From NCBI GenBank assembly GCA_963697675.1, contig CAVOOW010000007.1, forward strand, positions 248,001 through 312,000: a DNA stretch of 64,000 nucleotides. Reading direction: 5' to 3'. This DNA is from CAVOOW01 sp963697675 (GTDB lineage Bacteria > Actinomycetota > Actinomycetes > JACCUZ01). How positions within the stretch are numbered: the first letter of the stretch is position 1; each line of letters begins with the position of its first letter. The position numbers were made by a program, and so were the translations under genes. This document shows positions 46,840 to 56,863 of the stretch, piece by piece. The notes beneath the pieces are model-generated. The model searched no databases. It was not told the DNA's origin and saw only the letters and a list, made by a program, of their open reading frames with translations.

Positions 46840-47609
46840 GTCCTGCTGTTCCTGCCCGGTCACTGATGAGCATCGGGGAGGTGTTGGGCGCGCTGCGCCC
46901 CGAGTTTCCTGACGTCACGATCTCCAAGCTGCGCTTCCTCGAGTCCGAGGGACTCGTCGAGCCGGCCCGCACCCCCTCGGGCTATCGCAAGTTCAGCCAT
47001 GCCGACGTCGAGCGGCTCCGCTATGTCCTGGAGGCGCAGCGGGACCACTACCTTCCGCTGCGGGTGATCAAGGAGCACCTCGACGCGCTGGACCGTGGGC
47101 TCGAGCTGCCCGAACAGCCGGGTGGGCGGCCACGGGTGCCGCGCGTGGTCCTGGACACGGCAGGGACCTCGACGGAGGGGGTCGAGGCTCATGCTTTCGC
47201 CCCCACTCCGGGTGCCGAGAGCGCGCGCCTGCGGCTGTCCCGGTCCGAGCTCGCGGAGGCCGCGGGCATCGACCTCCCGCTGCTCGAGCAGATCGAGAAC
47301 TACGGCCTCGTCACGGCACGGGCAGGCAGCGGCGCGTCGGCGTACTTCGATGGTGACGCCCTCGTCGTGGCGCAGATCGTCTCGGCCATGAGCTCCTACG
47401 GTCTGGAGCCGCGCCACCTCCGGGGGTTCCGGACAGCGGCGGAGCGGGAGTCCTCACTCGTCGAGCAGGTCGTCGCACCGCTGCTGCGTCAGCGCAGCCC
47501 GCAGGCCCGCGCCCGGGCCGAGGAGGTGGCCCGCGAGATGGCGGCGCTGTCCGTGCGGTTGCACACTGCGTTGGTACGAGCGGCGATGCGTTCCGTGGTC
47601 GGTCACTGA
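46836..47609 (+). CDS. ftsR: MerR-family regulator, FtsR type
   Basis: 257 residues from GTG 46836. The winged helix-turn-helix reads SIGEVLGALRPEFPDVTISK, followed by EPARTPSGYRKFSHADVERL. The C-terminal domain contains a second HTH-like part (LSRSELAEAAGIDLPLLEQI) and no metal-binding cysteines. It corresponds in place and shape to Rv1828/FtsR, which in corynebacteria activates ftsZ. Translationally coupled to the FHA gene. Confidence 0.85.
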   Translation: MSPAVPARSLMSIGEVLGALRPEFPDVTISKLRFLESEGLVEPARTPSGYRKFSHADVERLRYVLEAQRDHYLPLRVIKEHLDALDRGLELPEQPGGRPRVPRVVLDTAGTSTEGVEAHAFAPTPGAESARLRLSRSELAEAAGIDLPLLEQIENYGLVTARAGSGASAYFDGDALVVAQIVSAMSSYGLEPRHLRGFRTAAERESSLVEQVVAPLLRQRSPQARARAEEVAREMAALSVRLHTALVRAAMRSVVGH

Positions 47610-47739
47610 CGGAATCCGCTCGTCCTCCACTCGCCATCCACTCGGCACCGACTCGCCATCTGCGTTGCCGGCGTCGACCGCCGGAGCAGGCGGGACAGTG
47701 CCGCCGGAAGTTGGCCTTTTGGCGAGTAGGGTGACCGGT

Positions 47740-48213
47740 GTGAACGAGCTCGATGTCGTCGGAGTCCGAGTGGAGATGCCCTCCAACCAGCCGATCGTGC
47801 TGCTCAAGGAGTCGGCAGGGGAGCGCTACCTGCCCATCTGGATCGGCGCGGGCGAGGCCACCGCCATCGCGTTTGCCCAGCAGGGCGTCGTGCCGCCCCG
47901 GCCCATGACGCACGACCTGATCCGCGACCTGCTCGCCGCGACCGGCGAGGAGCTCACCCAGGTCAAGATCACCGCCCTGCAGGACGGCATCTTCTACGCC
48001 CAGATGGTCTTCGCCAGCGGGGTCGAGGTCAGCGCCCGCCCCTCGGATGCCATCGCCGTGGCGCTGCGCACCGGCAGCCCCATCTTCGGAGCGGACGAGG
48101 TGCTCGAGGAAGCCGGCATCTCCATCCCCGACGAGCAAGAGGACGAGGTCGAGAGGTTCCGCGAGTTCCTCGACCAGATCTCGCCGGAGGACTTCGGCGG
48201 TCCGCCGCACTAG
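47740..48213 (+). CDS. bifunctional nuclease family protein
   Basis: 157 residues from GTG 47740 (a GTG at 47731 is also in frame). Typical sequence: GERYLPIWIGAGEATAIAFA, then PRPMTHDLIRDLLAATGEEL and VSARPSDAIAVALRTGSPIF. The family was named for DNase/RNase activity in plant and Thermotoga members; in actinobacteria it always sits between the two MerR genes and its role is unclear. The 130 bases upstream hold only short ACTCGCCATC repeats. Confidence 0.9.
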   Translation: MNELDVVGVRVEMPSNQPIVLLKESAGERYLPIWIGAGEATAIAFAQQGVVPPRPMTHDLIRDLLAATGEELTQVKITALQDGIFYAQMVFASGVEVSARPSDAIAVALRTGSPIFGADEVLEEAGISIPDEQEDEVERFREFLDQISPEDFGGPPH

Positions 48214-48221
48214 ATCTCAGC

Positions 48222-48238
48222 CTCGACCTGAGGTCGAG
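48222..48238. promoter_or_regulatory. perfect 17-bp palindrome upstream of the second MerR gene
   Basis: CTCGACCTGAGGTCGAG: eight-base arms around one central base, starting nine bases after the bifunctional-nuclease stop. Size and look fit a MerR-family operator. A related site at 46106 precedes the FHA/ftsR operon. It lies about 37 bases before the -35 box at 48276. Confidence 0.5.
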
Positions 48239-48275
48239 ACTTTCGGACACGCCAGGCGTGCCGGGTGCCAGGTCG

Positions 48276-48304
48276 TTGACCGGCCCTGTTCGGATGCGTA
48301 CCGT
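48276..48304 (+). promoter_or_regulatory. candidate promoter of the second MerR gene
   Basis: TTGACC (48276-48281), a 17-base spacer and TACCGT (48299-48304). The -35 box is the same hexamer as in the FHA/ftsR promoter. The GTG start lies about 110 bases downstream, leaving a leader in which I see no clear structure. Confidence 0.4.
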
Positions 48305-48414
48305 GCACATGAACGCCCTCGCTGTAACTCCAGCCGTGTGATCTGCTCGTCGGCCCGTTGTCTGGGTCCCGGGCGGCGCGTCTGGTCCTCTGAGGGTGCG
48401 AGACGGAGGTCGTA

Positions 48415-49032
<618 letters not shown>

Positions 49033-49054
49033 CCCACACCTGCACCGCAACCAC

Positions 49055-49122
49055 CCCACTTTGTGGACTCCGACACACCGGATGTGCGGCGTGTCGGGTG
49101 CGCGAGAGTCCACAAAACTGGG
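49055..49122. repeat. nested inverted repeat between the MerR gene and the glycine riboswitch
   Basis: The outer arms are GTGGACTC (49063-49070) and GAGTCCAC (49106-49113), extended by CCCA/TGGG with one mismatch and one bulge. Inside, CGACAC (49071-49076) pairs with GTGTCG (49091-49096) and CCG with CGG around a six-base loop. It follows the MerR stop by about 20 bases and may end that transcript before the riboswitch leader begins. Confidence 0.65.
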
Positions 49123-49156
49123 TTCGCGGTAGAGTCGTCCTCGCCGACGACCCCGC

Positions 49157-49285
49157 GCGGGAGAGTTCGTGCCACCGGTGTCCCTGACGGGACCGCACCG
49201 GTGATGGCGGCGCCGAAGGGGCAACCTCCCCGGAACCTCTCAGGCACCCGAACTGCGCGGGCGAGGCAGCTCTGGAGCGACGGGC
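49157..49285 (+). promoter_or_regulatory. glycine riboswitch (single aptamer) in the gcvP leader
   Basis: The conserved pieces appear in order: GCGGGAGAG (49157-49165), CGCCGAAGGGGCAACC (49211-49226), GGAACCTCTCAGGC (about 49231-49245) and GCTCTGGAGCG (49269-49279). These are the GCVT-type aptamer motifs that bind glycine. I see only one complete aptamer; the roughly 70 bases left before the gcvP start could form the small 'ghost' stem seen in single-aptamer types. Glycine binding is expected to switch gcvP on. Confidence 0.85.
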
Positions 49286-49355
49286 GACAGAGGGGGAGAC
49301 GGCACCGGGTGCGCGAGGCGCGCGGTGCGGTCACCGACCTTCGGGAGCCCGTGTC

Positions 49356-52270
<2,915 letters not shown>

Positions 52271-52286
52271 GCCGGGAGCGGGTCAG

Positions 52287-52493
52287 TCAGGCGGCGGTGT
52301 AGAAGACGGGTACGTCTGTCGGCCGGTGCGGCCGGATGACGCTGCCGTCAGGCAGCAGTTCGCCGGTGTCGTCGAAGAGCAGGACGCCGTTGCACAACAG
52401 GCTCCAGCCCTGCTCAGGATGGCAGGCGATCGTGTGAGCGGCTTCGCGATCTGACGCGTCGGCGCTGGGACACTGGGGCTGGTGCAGACACAT
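52287..52493 (-). CDS. DUF5999 family small protein
   Basis: 68 residues from ATG 52493. Begins MCLHQPQCPSADASDREAA and continues HPEQGWSLLCNGVLLFDDTG and GELLPDGSVIRPHRP, the standard pattern of this small actinobacterial family. The paired cysteines and histidine near the N-terminus could bind metal. Function unknown. Convergent with gcvP, 16 bases from its stop, and divergent from the polyketide operon. Confidence 0.85.
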   Translation of the reverse strand: MCLHQPQCPSADASDREAAHTIACHPEQGWSLLCNGVLLFDDTGELLPDGSVIRPHRPTDVPVFYTAA

Positions 52494-52555
52494 GGGGAAC
52501 GGCTTTCCTGAAATCTCGTTGTCACGGGTATGGAGCTCTTTGCAGCACCCGATCT

Positions 52556-52571
52556 TGTGACTTGCGTCACG
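52556..52571. promoter_or_regulatory. candidate CRP/GlxR-type site in the DUF5999/polyketide-synthase divergent region
   Basis: TGTGACTTGCGTCACG fits the CRP-type consensus TGTGA-N6-TCACA with one mismatch. It lies 63 bases before the DUF5999 ATG and 125 bases before the polyketide-synthase ATG, a good place for a cAMP-responsive regulator. Confidence 0.5.
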
Positions 52572-52695
52572 AGGGCTACCCCATAAGTGTCGGCCCCGGC
52601 AACGACAAGGTAAACAGATCCCCATGGCGGTTTTGTGAAATGACTCGATCGGGTGGGTACATGGGCCGTATGACTGATTGCACCGGTACGTCCGG

Positions 52696-53811
52696 ATGAG
52701 CCTGATCGTGTCCGTTGCGCCCACGCTCCCAATTCATCGATACCCCCAACAGGAGATCACCAACCGGTTTGCCGAGCTGGTGCTCCCGGCGGGCACCGAT
52801 CGGCGGGTTCTCGACCGCTTCCACACGGCCGCGGGCGTCCAGACCCGCCACCTCGCCCTGCCCATCGAGAGCTATCCCGCGATCGACGGCTTCGGCGCCG
52901 CCAACGACGCCTTCATCGAGGTGGCGGTCGAGCTGGGTCACGAGGCCGTCGCCTCGGCCCTGGCCATGGCCGGCCTGACCGCAGCCGACGTGGATCTGAT
53001 CGTCTCGACGTCGGTGACCGGTGTCGCGGCTCCGAGCATCGACGCACGGCTCGTGCCACGACTGGGCCTGCGCACCGACGTCAAGCGGTTGCCCATCTTC
53101 GGGCTGGGCTGCGTCGCGGGGGCAGCCGGCATCGCCCGGCTGCACGACTTTCTGCGCGGCGATCCCGACGGCGTCGCGGTGCTGCTCGCCGTGGAGCTGT
53201 GCTCCCTGACGATTCAGCGCGATGACGCGAGCATCGCGAACCTCGTCGCCAGCGGTCTGTTCGGTGACGGTGCGGCCGCCGTCGTGATGGTGGGGGAGCG
53301 GCGCGCTGCCACGCTCGGCCTGACCGGCGACCGGGCGTCAGCCACGGCCGAGACGGCGCCGGCGAGGGTCAACGGGTGCCCCCGTGTGGTCGACACCCGG
53401 AGCCGTTTCTACCCGGACACCGAACGGGTGATGGGCTGGGACATCGGCGGCAGCGGCTTCCGGATCGTGCTCGACGCCAGCGTCGCCGACGTCGTGGCAG
53501 CGAACCTCGGTGACGACCTCGACGACTTCCTCGGTGAGCACGACCTCAAGACCGAGGACATCGCACGCTGGGTCACCCACCCCGGTGGTCCCAAGGTGCT
53601 CGATGCGGTCGCGCGCGCAGCACGGCTGCCGGACGAGGCGTTGCAGCCTGCTCGCGACTGCCTCGCCCGCGTCGGCAACCTCTCGTCTGCCTCCGTCCTG
53701 CACGTGCTTGCCGACACGATGGCCGGATCCCCGCCGGAGGTCGGGTCCTACGGCGTCCTGCTCGCCATGGGCCCGGGGTTCTGCGCCGAGCTGGTGCTGC
53801 TGCAGTGGTGA
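52696..53811 (+). CDS. type III polyketide synthase (alkylresorcinol/alkylpyrone synthase type)
   Basis: 371 residues from ATG 52696. The Cys-His-Asn triad is Cys139 (GLGCVAGAAG), His295 (WVTHPGGPKVLDA) and Asn328 (GNLSSASVLHVL). The family condenses a fatty acyl starter with malonyl-CoA to resorcinols or pyrones. The following methyltransferase and flavin hydroxylase genes overlap by four bases each, the same order as srsA-srsB-srsC of Streptomyces griseus, which makes methoxylated phenolic lipids or quinones. The ribosome site is weak. Confidence 0.9.
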   Translation: MSLIVSVAPTLPIHRYPQQEITNRFAELVLPAGTDRRVLDRFHTAAGVQTRHLALPIESYPAIDGFGAANDAFIEVAVELGHEAVASALAMAGLTAADVDLIVSTSVTGVAAPSIDARLVPRLGLRTDVKRLPIFGLGCVAGAAGIARLHDFLRGDPDGVAVLLAVELCSLTIQRDDASIANLVASGLFGDGAAAVVMVGERRAATLGLTGDRASATAETAPARVNGCPRVVDTRSRFYPDTERVMGWDIGGSGFRIVLDASVADVVAANLGDDLDDFLGEHDLKTEDIARWVTHPGGPKVLDAVARAARLPDEALQPARDCLARVGNLSSASVLHVLADTMAGSPPEVGSYGVLLAMGPGFCAELVLLQW

Positions 53812-54365
53812 GCGCCTACACGGTCCTCCTGCTCGCGGTCGCCGCCGAGCGGGTCGCCGAGCTGTTCGTGTCGCAGCGGCACCTGCGCTGGGCGCGGGAG
53901 CGAGCGGCCGTCGAGTCGGGGCAGGGTCACTATCCGGTGATGGTGGTGCTGCACGTCGGGCTGCTGGTCGGCTGCCTGGTCGAGGTGCACGCGCTGGACC
54001 GGCCGTTCGTGCCATGGCTCGGGTGGCCGATGCTGGCCGTCGTCGTCGCTGCACAGGCGCTTCGGTGGTGGTGCATCCGCACCCTGGGTCCGCAGTGGAA
54101 CACCCGCGTCGTGGTCGTGCCCGGTCTGCCGCTCGTGCGTCGCGGCCCGTACCGCTGGCTGCGCCATCCCAACTACGTCGCGGTCGTGGCCGAAGGTGTC
54201 GCGCTCCCGCTGGTGCACGACGCGTGGCTGACTGCTCTCGTCTTCACGGTGCTCAACGCCGTGCTGCTGAGCGTGCGCATCCGCTGCGAGAACCGCCTGC
54301 TCGCCGAAGTGGCATCCCCATCCGTTGGCCAGCCAGCCCGGGACCGGCTCGCGAGCGACCGGTGA
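53808..54365 (+). CDS. isoprenylcysteine carboxyl methyltransferase (ICMT) family protein
   Basis: 185 residues from GTG 53808, overlapping the polyketide-synthase stop by GTGA. Four or five hydrophobic helices and the ICMT-type C-terminal SAM region PYRWLRHPNYVAVVAEGVAL. In srs-type operons the equivalent enzyme O-methylates the alkylresorcinol, and the same role is likely here. The C-terminal 20 residues are polar. It overlaps the flavoprotein gene by GTGA. Confidence 0.85.
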   Translation: MSAYTVLLLAVAAERVAELFVSQRHLRWARERAAVESGQGHYPVMVVLHVGLLVGCLVEVHALDRPFVPWLGWPMLAVVVAAQALRWWCIRTLGPQWNTRVVVVPGLPLVRRGPYRWLRHPNYVAVVAEGVALPLVHDAWLTALVFTVLNAVLLSVRIRCENRLLAEVASPSVGQPARDRLASDR

Positions 54366-55387
54366 TCGACCTGCTCGTCGCCGGCGGCGGGCCGGTCGGG
54401 CTGGCCGTTGCGATCCGGGGACGGCTGGCCGGGCTGGACGTCACGGTCGTGGAGCCACGGTCGACGCCGGTGGACAAGGCGTGCGGTGAGGGTCTCATGC
54501 CGTCCGCTGTTCGCGGGCTGCGCGATCTCGGAGTCGAGGTCGACGGACACCCGTTCACCGGCATCGGCTATGTCGCCGGCCACCGACGAGTGGAGGCTCG
54601 GTTCGCCGACGGTCCCGGGCTCGGTGTCCGCCGGACAACCCTGCACGCTGCTCTCGCGGCCCGCGCCGACGCCGTCGGGGTTGAACGCATGACGGGGCGG
54701 GTCGAGCAGGTGAGCCAGTTCCCTGACCACGTCGAGGCGGCGGGTGCATCAGCTCGCTGGCTGATCGCGGCGGACGGGCTGCACTCGCCGGTGCGTCGGG
54801 CGATGGGCCTGGACCGTCCACCGCGCGGGCCGGCGCGCTACGGGCTGCGCCGGCACTTCCAGGTCGCGCCCTGGACGGACCTGGTCGAGGTGCACTGGTC
54901 CGAGCACGCCGAGGCCTACGTCACTCCGGTCGGCGCGGAGCTGGTCGGGGTGGCCCTGCTGTGCAGCACCGAGGGTCACCGTCGCGGCTATGCCGAGACC
55001 CTGGCCGACTTCCCGGACCTCGGAGCGCGGCTGGGCGGCGCAGAACCGGTCACGACGGTCCGGGGAGCGGGTCCGCTGCGCCAGGTCGCGCGGTCGCCGT
55101 CGCACGGGCGGGTGCTGCTGGTGGGCGATGCCGCGGGATATGTCGACGCGCTCACCGGCGAGGGGCTGGCGACCGGGCTCGCCACGGCGTCGGCGGCTGT
55201 GCGCGCGGTGGTGGAAGGACGACCCGAGGCGTACGACGCCCGATGGCGGGCCGCCACGCGTCGCTATCGCTGGATCACCCTGTCGCTGGTGGCCGCGGCC
55301 AACCGTCCGCCGGTGCGCCGCGCGATCGTCCCGGCGGCGGTGCGGCTGCCGTGGGTGTTCTCCCGGCTGGTCAATGCCCTGGGATAG
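54362..55387 (+). CDS. FAD-dependent monooxygenase/oxidoreductase of the polyketide operon
   Basis: 341 residues from GTG 54362. FAD motifs: LLVAGGGPVGLAVAIRG at the N-terminus, the DG motif in WLIAADGLHSPVRRAMG and the GD motif in VLLVGDAAGYVDALTGEG. It begins like geranylgeranyl-reductase/hydroxylase relatives (DKACGEGLMPSAV). In srs-type operons this flavoprotein hydroxylates the resorcinol ring to give quinones. Last gene of the three-gene operon; tail-to-tail with the rskA-type gene, 17 bases apart. Confidence 0.88.
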   Translation: MIDLLVAGGGPVGLAVAIRGRLAGLDVTVVEPRSTPVDKACGEGLMPSAVRGLRDLGVEVDGHPFTGIGYVAGHRRVEARFADGPGLGVRRTTLHAALAARADAVGVERMTGRVEQVSQFPDHVEAAGASARWLIAADGLHSPVRRAMGLDRPPRGPARYGLRRHFQVAPWTDLVEVHWSEHAEAYVTPVGAELVGVALLCSTEGHRRGYAETLADFPDLGARLGGAEPVTTVRGAGPLRQVARSPSHGRVLLVGDAAGYVDALTGEGLATGLATASAAVRAVVEGRPEAYDARWRAATRRYRWITLSLVAAANRPPVRRAIVPAAVRLPWVFSRLVNALG

Positions 55388-55404
55388 CCGCCCGGGCGAT
55401 CGCC

Positions 55405-56131
55405 TCAGGCCGGGACGGGCAGCACCATGACGGGCTTGGTGGTCGGCTTGTCCGAGCCGCCCTTGGGCTCGACCGTGAGACCGATCTGGTCGGTGTCCTT
55501 GACCCCCTCGACGAACTGCCGGATCTCACCGGAGTCGGCGTTCCCGAGCACACCAACCGACCGGACACCGTTGGACCCGATCACCCACAGCTGGTAGGTG
55601 CTGTCGTCGGGCAGACGGCTTCACCCCACGGGCCTCGAAGATCGCGCTCGGGCCTGCGACGACGAGGATGCCGGACCCGCCGGAGGCGATGTCGGCCGTC
55701 GCCTGTGCCCGGTCGGGGTCGGTGAAGATGGCGGCGATGTGGTCTGCGCGTTCGTCGGCCTGGTCGGCGCGCCGGGCCTCGACGCCGGCGAAGACGCCCA
55801 GGCCGAGCGCGACAACCAGCAGCAAGGATGCGGCGATGCCGGCCGGTTGACGGAACCACTGCTTGGTGGCGGCGCGCCGATGCATGCGCGTGACGACGGG
55901 AGACAGCTGTCGGGTGTTGGCGATCTCGGCGAGCACGCGTGCTCGCATCGCCTCCGGGGCCGGTTCTGCGACCGCAGCGCCGAGACGTGCTGTGGTCGCG
56001 GATAGCTCGGAGACCTCTTGGCGGCAGGCCGCGCACTGCTCGAGATGCTCATCGAAGGCGCGACGCTCGTCGTCGGGCAGGGCGTCCGCGGCATAGGCGC
56101 CGGTGAGGGTGTGGACCTCGTGCTCGGTCAT
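55405..56131 (-). CDS. rskA: anti-sigma-K factor RskA-like, one frameshift
   Basis: ATG 56131. The N-terminal zinc-binding anti-sigma domain carries HLEQCAACRQEV. A single membrane helix (GIAASLLLVVALGLGVFAG) lies near residue 95, and the rest is an extracellular RskA domain (YQLWVIGSNGVRSVGVLGN, in the shifted frame). A surplus T near 55614 (CCGTCTGCCC for CCGCTGCCC) breaks the frame; the repaired protein is about 241 residues and ends in VMVLPVPA. It should hold SigK at the membrane until cleaved by regulated proteolysis. Coupled to sigK by ATGA. Confidence 0.88.
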
Positions 56132-56757
56132 GCTTCCACCCCCATGCAGTCGCGAAGCCGGATGAGCCCGTCGCGCAGGCGGGTCTTGACGGTGCCGAGG
56201 GGCACATCGAGCAGCTCGCCCACCTCGCGGTAGGTGTAGCCGCCGTAATAGGCCAGGGTGACCGACTCGCGCTGCAGCTCTGTCAGGTTACCCAGGCAGC
56301 GGCGGACCTGCTCCTGCTCGAGGCGGGTCTCGACCTGCTCGGCCACCTCGTCGAAGGCGGGCACGTGGTCGCGATGAGCGACACGTTCCTCGCGGTCATG
56401 GGCGGCCTGGGCGCTGCGGACCCGGTCAATGGCGCGACGGTGGGCCATGGTGAGGACCCAGGTGGACGCGCCGCCCTTGTCGGGGTCGAAGCGCGTGGCG
56501 GTGCGCCAGACCTCGACCAGCACCTCCTGGGCGACCTCCTCGGACTGGGCCGGGTCACGCAGCACGCGGCGAATCACCCCGAACACGACGTCGGCCAACC
56601 GGTCGTAGACCGACTCGAACGCGGCGGTGTCACCGCGAGCGACGCGCATCACGAGGTCGTCGAGGGTCGCGGGCGCGTCGTCGGCGAGCTGGGGCCGGGA
56701 GCGGCGCAGCGAAGGAACGATCACCACCGAATCCTCTCGTAATTTGCCGTCGGTCAT
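56128..56757 (-). CDS. sigK: ECF RNA polymerase sigma factor, SigK type
   Basis: 209 residues from ATG 56757. Region 2 runs from LVMRVARGDTAAFESVYDRL to the -10 recognition helix (STWVLTMAHRRAIDRVR); region 4 ends in DVPLGTVKTRLRDGLIRLR. The immediate rskA-type partner and the length support SigK. In mycobacteria SigK controls a small regulon including secreted antigens; the regulon here is not known. The 106-base region to sbcC holds its ribosome site (GGGAGG) but no promoter that I can name. Confidence 0.92.
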   Translation of the reverse strand: MTDGKLREDSVVIVPSLRRSRPQLADDAPATLDDLVMRVARGDTAAFESVYDRLADVVFGVIRRVLRDPAQSEEVAQEVLVEVWRTATRFDPDKGGASTWVLTMAHRRAIDRVRSAQAAHDREERVAHRDHVPAFDEVAEQVETRLEQEQVRRCLGNLTELQRESVTLAYYGGYTYREVGELLDVPLGTVKTRLRDGLIRLRDCMGVEA

Positions 56758-56863
56758 GCCCCGGAACCTCCCATTCGCTCGTGTTTCGATCGCACCGGTC
56801 CGAGGCGCTCGTCACCAACAGGGATTCGGTGTCCCCCCGCGGGCGGATTGGTCGCTTTGGTCT

